A stretch of DNA of 37,671 nucleotides from assembly GCA_021648285.1 (NCBI GenBank), contig JAKITC010000017.1, positions 1-37,671 on the forward strand, given 5' to 3'. Below the pieces are notes generated by a model that was not told the origin of the DNA, ran no database searches, and saw nothing but the letters and a program-made list of their open reading frames with translations. This document shows positions 15,213 to 23,799 of the stretch, piece after piece; the first letter of the stretch is position 1; each line of letters opens with the position of its first letter. Both the position numbers and the translations under genes were made by a program. The stretch is from Sulfurimonas sp. Lineage in GTDB: Bacteria > Campylobacterota > Campylobacteria > Campylobacterales > Sulfurimonadaceae.

Positions 15213-16163
15213 TTATTTATTATAAAAGTTATTTTTGTACAGTGTATCTATAAGCTCTTTTACGCTTCCGACTGATTTAGCAAATTTTCTATCTTGATCA
15301 TTATTTAAATTAGCTTCAATAACTTTTTCAACACCGCCGGCTCCAATCATAACAGGAACACCACTCACAACATCACTGTACCCATACTCGCCATCAAGCA
15401 TTATAGCACAAGGATAAATCTGTTTCATATCTGTGAGCACAGCTTCAACCATAAGTGCTGTTGCTTTTGCCGGTGCATAATGAGCGCTGCCATCTTTTAG
15501 TAGTTCAACTATTTCAGCCCCGCCTCTTTTAGTTTTTTCTACTATTTCATTTATTTCTTCCCAGGTTAAAAGGTCAGTAAGAGGAACCCCTGCAACCGTT
15601 GAAAATCTTGGTAATGGTACCATATCGTCACCATGACCACCCATTACCGAACATCTAATCTGCCCTGCTCCGTAACCTAGTTTTTCATACACAAAGTGAG
15701 CCATTCTAGCACTGTCTAATATACCAGCCATTCCCAACACTCTGCTTCTATCCCAGCCCGTCTCTTTAAGCGCAACATAGACCATAACATCTAGTGGATT
15801 TGATACAGGAATAATAACAGCATTTGGTGATGAGATCTTGATAACACTCATAACATCTTTCACGATTTGAGCATTTTTTAGTAATAAATCGTCTCTACTC
15901 ATGCCTGGAAGTCTTGGACTACCTGCTGTAATTACAACAACGTCGCAATCTCTTACATCTTCTAATGTTTCTGCAACGGTAATTACTGTATGTTTTCTAG
16001 CGGCTTGTGCAGCTTGAGATAAGTCCAACGCTTTACCTTTTGCTCTGTCTACATTATTTGCTCTTAAAATAACTTCATGACAAGAACCACTCATCGCCAA
16101 AGAATATGCTACTGATGAACCAACATTACCTACACCTACAATTCCTACTCTTTTACCTCTCAT
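15213..16163 (-). CDS. Malate dehydrogenase, copy 2 (altered cofactor site)
   Basis: Second LDH-like malate dehydrogenase, 316 aa, alignable without gaps to copy 1 over at least the first 180 residues. Catalytic residues are kept: Arg84 in AGSPRLPGMSR, Arg90, Asp150 (GILDSARMAH) and His177 (GGHGDD). At the end of beta-2, where copy 1 has Phe34-Asp35, this protein has Arg34-Ala35 (VILRANN). Loss of the Asp that binds the NAD ribose, with an Arg beside it, suggests NADP(H) preference; this is inference from the known role of that residue in the family. Start ATG at 16163 with AAAGGA. It lies about 110 nt after icd, which encodes an NADP-type enzyme. Confidence 0.9.
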   Translation of the reverse strand: MRGKRVGIVGVGNVGSSVAYSLAMSGSCHEVILRANNVDRAKGKALDLSQAAQAARKHTVITVAETLEDVRDCDVVVITAGSPRLPGMSRDDLLLKNAQIVKDVMSVIKISSPNAVIIPVSNPLDVMVYVALKETGWDRSRVLGMAGILDSARMAHFVYEKLGYGAGQIRCSVMGGHGDDMVPLPRFSTVAGVPLTDLLTWEEINEIVEKTKRGGAEIVELLKDGSAHYAPAKATALMVEAVLTDMKQIYPCAIMLDGEYGYSDVVSGVPVMIGAGGVEKVIEANLNNDQDRKFAKSVGSVKELIDTLYKNNFYNK

Positions 16164-16239
16164 GGTATTCCTTTGATTCTGTATATTCTAGCAAATAATT
16201 AAAAGTTATGTAATTTTAATTTTCAAATATTTGCTATAG

Positions 16240-16262
16240 GAGAGTTAAATATATTAACTCTC
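16240..16262 (-). terminator. Hairpin between icd and mdh2
   Basis: GAGAGTTAA (16240-16248) and TTAACTCTC (16254-16262) form a 9-bp stem with a 5-nt loop, starting 14 nt after the icd stop on the minus strand. Flanking TATA on both sides lengthens the stem with a bulge. There is no strong T-run, so it is probably a partial terminator between icd and mdh2. Confidence 0.5.
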
Positions 16263-16275
16263 TATAAATTTTTAG

Positions 16276-18450
16276 CTATATTGCGTCAATAATAGCATTT
16301 AAAGTAGCAGATGGACGCATAGCAGCTTCAGCTTTTGCATTATCTGGGTGATAATATCCACCGATATCTTTTGGGCTTCCTTCTGAAGCTAAAAGCTCAG
16401 AAATAATTTTGTCTTCATTTGCAGCCAACTCTGCAGCAATGGGAGCAAACTTAGCAACTAATTCGGCATTATCACCTTGAGCAAGTGCTTCAGCCCAGAA
16501 TTTTGCTAAAAAGAAGTGAGAAGCTTTATTGTCTGGTTCACCACATCTACGCGAAGGCTCTTTGTTATTGTCCAGGTAACTATCATTAGCAATATCTAAA
16601 GCAGCAGTTAAAGCAGCAATTTTTGCATCTGAGTTTTTATTGCCAATAAAACGTAAAGACTCAGCAAGGGCTAAAAATTCGCCTAAAGAATCCCAACGAA
16701 GGTGACCCTCTGCTAAGAACTGATCAACATGCTTAGGAGCAGATCCACCAGCACCAGTCTCATAAAGACCGCCACCAGCTAACAACGGAACGATTGAAAG
16801 CATTTTTGCAGATGTTCCAAGCTCTAGGATTGGGTACATGTCAGTTAAGTGGTCACGAAGAACATTACCAGTGACAGAGATAGTATCTTCACCTTTACGC
16901 ACACGAGCATTTGTGTAGCGTGTAGCATCAGTAATATTCATAAATTGAATATCAAGACCTGATGTGTCATGATCTTTTAAATAAACATGTACCTTTTTAA
17001 GCATTTCAGCATCATGTGCACGGTTTTCATCCAACCAAAAGATTGCTGGGTTACCAGTAAGACGAGCACGCTCAACTGCTAAACGAACCCAGTCTTTAAT
17101 TGGGATATCCTTAACTCTTGCAAGTCTCCAAATATCACCAACTTCAACATCGTGACTCATAAGAACTTTACCATCAGCATCTTTAACTTCAACTGTTCCA
17201 GCTTCAGCAATTTCAAATGTAGTTGGATGAGAGCCATACTCTTCAGCTTTTTGTGCCATAAGACCAACATTTGCAACGTTACCCATAGTTGTAACATCAT
17301 ATTGACCATTAGCAACACAATCAGCTAACATCTCTGCATGGAACATTCCGTAAGTACTATCAGGGATAACAGCGACACACTCTACTGCATCACCATTTCT
17401 ATTCCACTGTTTACCACCCTCACGAACAACCACTGGCATAGAAGCATCAATAATTACATCATTAGATGCATTGAAGTTTGTTGTGCCTTTATCAGAATCA
17501 ACCATTGCTATCTCTGGATTATCAGAATCAACTATTGCTTTAAATGCAGCTAAAATTTCAGCTTCTTGTGCGAGACCAGCAATTTTTTTCTCAATATCAG
17601 AAATACCAAGGTTAGCATTTATATTTAGTTCTTCAAATGTAGCAGCATATTTTTCAAATACGGGTGCGAAGAATACTTCTAGAGCATGACCAAACATAAT
17701 TGGGTCAGAGATTTTCATCATAGTCGCTTTAAGATGAATAGACCATAAAACACCGTTTTTCTTAGCATCGTCAATTGTTTTTTGGATAAATGCTCTAAGA
17801 GCTTTAACTGACATGTATGTAGCATCGATAATCTCTTTATCAAGTGTATCAATATTTGCTAACTCTTTACCATTTAATTCAATAGTAACTTTTTGTCCAT
17901 TTCCAACAGTAACTGATTGCTCGTTTCCATAAAAATCACCATTCCCTTCCATATGCGCAACATAAGCTTTTGAATTTTTACTAAATGCTTTTAATCTATG
18001 AGGATTTTTTTGAGCAAATTTTTTAACTGCAGCTGCAGCACGTCTATCAGAGTTACCTTCACGAAGAACCGGATTAACTGCAGACCCAAGACAAGTATTG
18101 TATTTTGCTCTAATTTTTTCTTCTTCAGTGTTTGTCGGATTTTCAGGAAAATCAGGAATATCATAACCTTGACCTTGAAGCTCAGCGATACAATCTTTAA
18201 GCTGCCCAATAGATGCAGATATATTTGGAAGTTTGATAATGTTTCCATCTGCTTGTAAAACAACTTTACCTAGTTTTGATAGTTCGTCTTCTGCAAGACC
18301 CATCGCAGCTAAAACTCTACTTGCAAGTGAAATATCACTAGTAACTACTTCTATACCTGCTGCTTTAGTGAAAGCATTAACGATAGGCAATAACGAATAA
18401 GTTGCTAAAGCTGGCGCTTCATCAATTTTTGACCAAATAATTTTTGACAT
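16276..18450 (-). CDS. icd: Isocitrate dehydrogenase, monomeric NADP type
   Basis: Large single-chain isocitrate dehydrogenase, 724 aa (family about 740), unrelated in length to the 350-420-aa dimeric enzymes. It opens with MSKIIWSKIDEAPALATYSLLPIV, characteristic of the monomeric class, and contains NTCLGSAVNPVLREGNSDRRAA (about residues 118-140), KATMMKISDPIMFGH and LWRLARVKD-type segments, with the C-terminal GGSAPKHVDQF and PSRRCGEPDNKASHF. It interconverts isocitrate and 2-oxoglutarate; in an rTCA organism it would carboxylate the 2-oxoglutarate made by OorDABC. Start ATG at 18450 follows AAGGA. It heads the minus-strand array icd-mdh2-ETF-QO-ETF-mdh1. NADP use is known for the family rather than seen here. 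Confidence 0.95.
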   Translation of the reverse strand: MSKIIWSKIDEAPALATYSLLPIVNAFTKAAGIEVVTSDISLASRVLAAMGLAEDELSKLGKVVLQADGNIIKLPNISASIGQLKDCIAELQGQGYDIPDFPENPTNTEEEKIRAKYNTCLGSAVNPVLREGNSDRRAAAAVKKFAQKNPHRLKAFSKNSKAYVAHMEGNGDFYGNEQSVTVGNGQKVTIELNGKELANIDTLDKEIIDATYMSVKALRAFIQKTIDDAKKNGVLWSIHLKATMMKISDPIMFGHALEVFFAPVFEKYAATFEELNINANLGISDIEKKIAGLAQEAEILAAFKAIVDSDNPEIAMVDSDKGTTNFNASNDVIIDASMPVVVREGGKQWNRNGDAVECVAVIPDSTYGMFHAEMLADCVANGQYDVTTMGNVANVGLMAQKAEEYGSHPTTFEIAEAGTVEVKDADGKVLMSHDVEVGDIWRLARVKDIPIKDWVRLAVERARLTGNPAIFWLDENRAHDAEMLKKVHVYLKDHDTSGLDIQFMNITDATRYTNARVRKGEDTISVTGNVLRDHLTDMYPILELGTSAKMLSIVPLLAGGGLYETGAGGSAPKHVDQFLAEGHLRWDSLGEFLALAESLRFIGNKNSDAKIAALTAALDIANDSYLDNNKEPSRRCGEPDNKASHFFLAKFWAEALAQGDNAELVAKFAPIAAELAANEDKIISELLASEGSPKDIGGYYHPDNAKAEAAMRPSATLNAIIDAI

Positions 18451-18555
18451 TTTTTTGTCCTTAGGTTAATATTTTTTGTTAAATGACATATTAACACTAA
18501 GATAAATAATATATGGTTACTTTGTCTAATGATTTAGTTTTATTTAACTTATGTT

Positions 18556-19500
18556 TCATTTGGTAGCACGCTTTATATTGCTTAAATGTGTAGAATAGTT
18601 ACGTGAAAAATTATGGGTTCCACTCTTTGCTTTCATAAAATAGAGATATTCTGTTTGTGCCGGAAAAATTGCTGCCCTGATTGCATCAAAACTAACATTA
18701 CATACTGGAAGTACTGGAAACCCCCTGTTCTTATATGTATTGTATGTTGTATCGTCTTCTTTTATTCTCTTTGAAGTTATTTTAACATGTGAATATTTTC
18801 CATAATTGAGTGTTCCATCCATCTGTAGCTTCATATTCTTTTTAACTCTATTATATATGACAGAACTAACAAGCGGCATCTCTTCTATATTGGCTGATTC
18901 TTTTTGGATTACAGATGCAACTGTTACAAAATGAAACCATTTTTTTTCATTATATGCTCCAAATATTTTCATCGATAATTTTTTCATTTGTGAATATGAT
19001 TCGTTAAGCAGTATTTTAATCAATACGTTTTCTGTAATACCTATCGGCAAGCTGTATGTATTGGGAACAAACACACCTTCTTCATATTTGGACTGAAGAG
19101 AGTACTCTTTTTGCAATAGTTTTCTGTCCAGATTTAGATTACTTGCCAGCTGGTCTAAAAATATATGTGTAGTTTCACCTGGAATAAGTGTAATATCTTG
19201 AAGTGCTGCTTTTGCGGTTGTAAGTTTATACAAAAAATCAAACTTTGTGCTTCTGTCAACTCCTATGTTTATCCACCCACTTTGAGGCAAGCCCATTACT
19301 CTCAATATTATGGAATCAAGTTTACTTACATTGTAATTTTTTGCTTGCATTTGTGATATAATCTTATTAATAGAACCTTTGGGTATATATAAGACTTTAG
19401 GGGAATTTATAGGCTTATTTAGGTAATACATGAATGATAAAATAATTATTAATACTATTTCTAAAATCCACTTTATACTTATTAGCGCCTTATCTTTCAT
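18556..19500 (-). CDS. mltG: Endolytic peptidoglycan transglycosylase MltG (YceG-like)
   Basis: Inner-membrane lytic transglycosylase that cuts nascent glycan strands, 314 aa. A single N-terminal membrane anchor spans about residues 7-27. A LysM-like region follows (VLYIPKGSINKIISQM), then the YceG catalytic domain: ASVIQKESAN with expected catalytic Glu201, VSSVIYNRVKKNMKLQMDG, RGFPVLPVCNVSFDAIRAAIFP and YFMKAKSGTHNFS. Start ATG at 19500 has AAAGAG about 10 nt upstream. The first 24 codons lie antisense to the first 24 codons of the divergent AsmA-like gene. No shorter start with a ribosome binding site would keep the anchor, so the overlap appears real. It is followed by icd on the same strand. 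Confidence 0.9.
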   Translation of the reverse strand: MKDKALISIKWILEIVLIIILSFMYYLNKPINSPKVLYIPKGSINKIISQMQAKNYNVSKLDSIILRVMGLPQSGWINIGVDRSTKFDFLYKLTTAKAALQDITLIPGETTHIFLDQLASNLNLDRKLLQKEYSLQSKYEEGVFVPNTYSLPIGITENVLIKILLNESYSQMKKLSMKIFGAYNEKKWFHFVTVASVIQKESANIEEMPLVSSVIYNRVKKNMKLQMDGTLNYGKYSHVKITSKRIKEDDTTYNTYKNRGFPVLPVCNVSFDAIRAAIFPAQTEYLYFMKAKSGTHNFSRNYSTHLSNIKRATK

Positions 19501-22500
19501 ATTATTAATACTCTTTACTATATTTATACTCTTACAAAATGGGATATATCTAGATGATATATCTCTTCAAAATATAAAAGTTAAGAAATTATACATTAAA
19601 TGGGATGAAAAGATAAGTGTAGTTGCTAAAGAACTTTACATCACCGAACATAAAAAAAGAGAAAAAACTATAATTGACTATAACAAAATCGTTAAAATAA
19701 TAGAGAAGGATCTTATATTTTCCAGTTGGTTTAGTTTGATTGATATAGATAAGATATTCTTTAATGATATAAAAGGTTCTTTCAAATATATAGACAATAA
19801 AAAGGGTTTTTTATCTTTATCGTCCCCGGACTTTATGCTAAAAAGCTCATTCTATTCTGAAAAAAAATTATTTAAAATTCAAATCAACGAGCTTAGAGCC
19901 AAGCAAAAAGATATAAAAGCAGTTGGAGGCGTAGTTTTTAACTTAAACGACGGACTAAAATTTGCAACATCCTTAACTATAGATATCAACAACGATGCAA
20001 AACTCCATCTTCAAATAAAAGGCGATACTAAAAAGCTATCCTATAAACTAAGCTCTGAGAAAAAGATAAAAGATACAAGATACATTGTTGATATATTTGA
20101 CATAGATCCAAGGGCTAAATACTGGTTTTATGATGCTATGGAGTTATCAAGCTTATCAATACAGAGCGTTGATGGTTGGCTAGAGTACAAAAACATTGAT
20201 AAAGCATATCTAAATCTACAGGCAAAAGCAGTTGCTAATGATTTAATATATACATATGACAAAAAAGTGGACTCAGTCAGAACAAGTCATACTGACCTAG
20301 AGTTTAAAAATGGTGTACTGTTCATAAAACCAAAAAATGCATATTCATATGATTTTCCCCTTGATAAAAGTTGGTTAAAAATAGATTTTTCTAAGAAAGA
20401 GGAGCTTTTAACACTTTATCTCCTCTTTAAAGGTCAAGCAAATAGAGACTTACTGAGATTGCTTGATAGATACAATATAAAACTGCCATTCATACAGACA
20501 AAGGGGAAATTGGATACCAATTTAAAACTGCTTATAAATCTAATATCGGCAGATGTTACAGCTCTTGGTGATTTTTATACAAAAGAGGCACAAATCAACT
20601 ACCTAGGATTAGACATAGATATATTTGATGCGAATATATCTATCAATAATACTCATGTTAAAGTAGACAATATGTTTGCAAAATACAAAGATATCGCAAC
20701 CTCACATGTAGATTTAGATTTTGATGCCAAAAATCACAGCGGAACACTGGACTTTAGAGTTGAGAGCATCTTCATAAAAGATAATGATTTAAAGTTAAAA
20801 AGCACAAAAGAACCTTTACATGTTAAATATATTATCTCACCAATACAGGACTTTGTAGAAGTTGACAAATCAATATGGGAACTAAAAGACAAGAGCGTAA
20901 AAATTGATGCAATGCGCATACCTTTTATGATGAAAGAACTTACTGCCTATATACCGGTAACCTTTGTGGAAGTTCAAGCATTGGCATCTGCTTATATATC
21001 GGGCGAAATACTATTTAAGCCAAACAGAGCCAACTTGGATATAGACTTGTTAAAGCTGAACTACAATGATATCACGCTAGGGCAATCAATAACACCGCTA
21101 AAGCTCTCTTATAATAAAAAACTAACTGTATCTTCAGAAAATTCAATCAGGCTTAATATTGGCAGTAAAACATGTCAGGTTCAGAATGCTGTAATGGAGA
21201 TTCAAGATAAAACAGTAAGTTTAAAAAACATAAAATTAAATATTGGCAATATCATAAAATCAGAAATTAGTGCAAAATATGCTTTTGACAGATCTATTGG
21301 ATTTATAGATATGCATAACATACAATTTTCAGATGCAAAATTTGGCGAAATATTTAACAATAACAGGAATGTACAGTTTCACATATTAAACAAGAATAAC
21401 AAGACTACAATAAGCTCTAAAGCGTATGATTTGGAATATATTTTTAGCGATAAAGAATGGGTATTAAAACTTAATTCAATTAAAAAAATAGCAAAGAACT
21501 CAAATATTCTTAAAAAGTACGATTTAAATAATGGATCTTTTTCATTTCATAAAAAAAGCAATGAAAAAGATATAAAATTTTCTGCAAATATAAAATATAA
21601 ATATAAGGTACTTGCAGCAAATAATAAACCCATAGACAATTATATTATAGATGGAAAAATTGATAACGACACTGATGATATTCATCTTAATATAAATAAT
21701 TCTGTTTATATACAGATATCTGATGACATAAAAATTCAAGCGGATAATATTGGAATAAATATAAATGAGATTGTTAACATGTTTTCTGATAGAAACTCCA
21801 CAGAAAAAACCAAAGAAAAGATTAGCGTCCATTTTGACGCCAAGAATTGTTTTATATATCTTAGTGAAAATAGGTATATTGTTTCTGATGAGATTAAACT
21901 TCAATATTTTGATGATATTTTAACCGCTCAACTTAAATACAAAAAAGGAAATGCCGGATTTAAGTTTAACAAAAATAATTTTCATCTTTACGGAAAAGGC
22001 TTCAATGATAAATTTATGGAAAAACTTTTTGCTCTATCTAAATTTAAAGGTGGTTCGCTAGATTTTTCAATTAGTGGCACAACAAAAGAGTATGGTGGCA
22101 TTATCTATGCGAAAAATACAACTATTAAAGAGTATAAAATCCTAAACAACATTCTAGCATTTGTTAATACTATTCCATCCTTGGTGACATTTTCACTTCC
22201 GGGATACAATAAAAATGGTCTATTTGCAGATAGCGCATATATTAATTTCAAATTTAAAGATGATATATATAAAATGAGTGATATCTCTCTGCATTCTAAA
22301 GAGATTGATATTGTTGGATTTGGAGAGGCCAGCACAAAGAAGAATACCATCGATTTGGAACTAAACTTAAAAACAGACCTAGGCAGCTCATTCTCAAAAA
22401 TACCTCTGGTCGGATACATATTAATGGGTAAAGAAAACATCTCTTCATCATTGACTGTGACAGGTGCTTTAGATAACCCGGACGTAAACACCCAAATAGC

Positions 22501-22594
22501 AAAATCTATAATTGTAGCACCACTCAATATTATAAAAAGAACACTACTTCTTCCCTTTGAACTATTTAAAAGTAAAGATGAAAAAGATAAGTAA
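19430..22594 (+). CDS. Large AsmA/YhdP-like (DUF3971-type) envelope protein
   Basis: A 1054-residue protein with one N-terminal membrane anchor (about residues 13-35) and a long beta-rich periplasmic body made of repeated ~20-residue hydrophobic/polar strands. Its C-terminal part (FKGGSLDFSISGTTKEYGG; FVNTIPSLVTFSLPGYNKNG; SSLTVTGALDNPDVNTQI) is the AsmA-like C-terminal region found in YhdP and related bridge-like proteins, thought to carry phospholipids between the inner and outer membranes. Start ATG at 19430 has AGG 7 nt upstream and overlaps the divergent mltG start by 71 nt. Its stop lies 2 nt from that of the convergent permease gene. Family-level assignment is good; the lipid-transport role is inferred from the family. 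Confidence 0.85.
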   Translation: MNDKIIINTISKIHFILISALSFILLILFTIFILLQNGIYLDDISLQNIKVKKLYIKWDEKISVVAKELYITEHKKREKTIIDYNKIVKIIEKDLIFSSWFSLIDIDKIFFNDIKGSFKYIDNKKGFLSLSSPDFMLKSSFYSEKKLFKIQINELRAKQKDIKAVGGVVFNLNDGLKFATSLTIDINNDAKLHLQIKGDTKKLSYKLSSEKKIKDTRYIVDIFDIDPRAKYWFYDAMELSSLSIQSVDGWLEYKNIDKAYLNLQAKAVANDLIYTYDKKVDSVRTSHTDLEFKNGVLFIKPKNAYSYDFPLDKSWLKIDFSKKEELLTLYLLFKGQANRDLLRLLDRYNIKLPFIQTKGKLDTNLKLLINLISADVTALGDFYTKEAQINYLGLDIDIFDANISINNTHVKVDNMFAKYKDIATSHVDLDFDAKNHSGTLDFRVESIFIKDNDLKLKSTKEPLHVKYIISPIQDFVEVDKSIWELKDKSVKIDAMRIPFMMKELTAYIPVTFVEVQALASAYISGEILFKPNRANLDIDLLKLNYNDITLGQSITPLKLSYNKKLTVSSENSIRLNIGSKTCQVQNAVMEIQDKTVSLKNIKLNIGNIIKSEISAKYAFDRSIGFIDMHNIQFSDAKFGEIFNNNRNVQFHILNKNNKTTISSKAYDLEYIFSDKEWVLKLNSIKKIAKNSNILKKYDLNNGSFSFHKKSNEKDIKFSANIKYKYKVLAANNKPIDNYIIDGKIDNDTDDIHLNINNSVYIQISDDIKIQADNIGININEIVNMFSDRNSTEKTKEKISVHFDAKNCFIYLSENRYIVSDEIKLQYFDDILTAQLKYKKGNAGFKFNKNNFHLYGKGFNDKFMEKLFALSKFKGGSLDFSISGTTKEYGGIIYAKNTTIKEYKILNNILAFVNTIPSLVTFSLPGYNKNGLFADSAYINFKFKDDIYKMSDISLHSKEIDIVGFGEASTKKNTIDLELNLKTDLGSSFSKIPLVGYILMGKENISSSLTVTGALDNPDVNTQIAKSIIVAPLNIIKRTLLLPFELFKSKDEKDK

Positions 22595-22596
22595 TA

Positions 22597-23799
22597 CTAC
22601 TCATTTCTAAGAACAGTTAAAATATCCACTTCGCTGGCTTTTTTAGCAGGATAATAAGAAGAAGCTACAACAATTCCAAATGCACCAACTACAATAAGTA
22701 TAAAATCTTTAACACTCAAATCAAGTGGCAGAGTAGAAGTCGGATATACATCTTTTGGTAGATGCACAATATCAAAAGTACTTAGTATCCATAAACCACT
22801 CATGCCAAGTACAACTCCAGCTAAAATACCACTAACACCAATTACTATACCAAGATATAAAAATACTTTTTTAATCTCAGATGATGTAGCACCTAGTGAT
22901 AAGAGTAGTGCTATCTCGCTTCTCCTATTCATTACAGTCATTAAAAGAGAAGATATAATGTTTATAGCTGCAATTAAAATTATAAGCATTAAAACAATAA
23001 ACAGAGATGCCTTCTCAAGCTCCAATGCTGCAAAAAAATTAATATTATCTTCCCACCATCCTTTAATAGAGACATTACGTGGAAGATATTCTTTAATTTT
23101 AATTATATCAGAATGAGGATTATCAGAGAAAATGTGAATTCCATTATATTGATTGCTTGGCATATGAAGTATTGCTTGAAGAGATTCTATGGTTGTATAG
23201 CTGTAAGCTTTATCATAAGCAGAAAGTCCTGAATCAAATGTGCCATTAATCTTAAATCTTTTAATCTTAGGCGTAATCGATAAACCACCGGGTTCGACAT
23301 GTGTAAATATATACATCAGTCTGTCATCATTAAAAAGTGAAAATTCTTCTTTTAGTGTTTTTCCGATGAGTACATCAAACTTCTCATATTTATTTTTCTG
23401 TATAACTTCTTTTAAAACACTGTTTACTTCTGCTTCACTCTCAAAATTTACGCCGAAAATATAACCACCCTCCAGCTTGCTTCCGCTTCTTGCCATAACG
23501 GAAGACTGAATATAAGGACTAAACTTAAGCTCAGGGAACTTATTTTTTAAATCCAAAAGTAGATTTTCATTAGCTGCACCATAAAACTTTGGAAGAACAG
23601 TTAATGGGTAATTCATAATAGTGAGCTTCTTTCTAAACTCATTATCAAAACCATTCATAAGGGCCATAGCAATTAAAAGAACCATAACTCCCAATGTGAT
23701 ACCTGAAAATGCGAGCAGTGCAGACAAGAATATAAATGGCTGCTCATTATCAAATCGCAAAAATCTTTTTACAAGATATGGTACTATTGATGTTTTCAA
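22597..23799 (-). CDS. LolC/LolE-type ABC transporter permease
   Basis: Inner-membrane permease of the lipoprotein-releasing (LolCDE/MacB-like FtsX) family, about 400 aa. It has one N-terminal membrane helix after the [10 protein letters not shown] motif ([22 protein letters not shown]), a periplasmic domain of about 200 residues, and three C-terminal helices with the conserved [23 protein letters not shown] segment. The likely start is TTG at 23799, which overlaps the secA TGA as TTGA; a frame extended to 23841 would begin inside secA coding sequence and add non-family residues. No LolD ATPase gene is in the window, but lolA lies just beyond secA, supporting a role in lipoprotein release to LolA. 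The lipoprotein substrate is inferred. Confidence 0.88.
   Translation of the reverse strand: MKTSIVPYLVKRFLRFDNEQPFIFLSALLAFSGITLGVMVLLIAMALMNGFDNEFRKKLTIMNYPLTVLPKFYGAANENLLLDLKNKFPELKFSPYIQSSVMARSGSKLEGGYIFGVNFESEAEVNSVLKEVIQKNKYEKFDVLIGKTLKEEFSLFNDDRLMYIFTHVEPGGLSITPKIKRFKINGTFDSGLSAYDKAYSYTTIESLQAILHMPSNQYNGIHIFSDNPHSDIIKIKEYLPRNVSIKGWWEDNINFFAALELEKASLFIVLMLIILIAAINIISSLLMTVMNRRSEIALLLSLGATSSEIKKVFLYLGIVIGVSGILAGVVLGMSGLWILSTFDIVHLPKDVYPTSTLPLDLSVKDFILIVVGAFGIVVASSYYPAKKASEVDILTVLRNE

Noticed and set aside
22105..22527. Minus-strand 140-codon frame inside the AsmA-like gene
   Set aside because: Antisense shadow of the conserved C-terminal AsmA-like region; no ribosome binding site or recognisable family.
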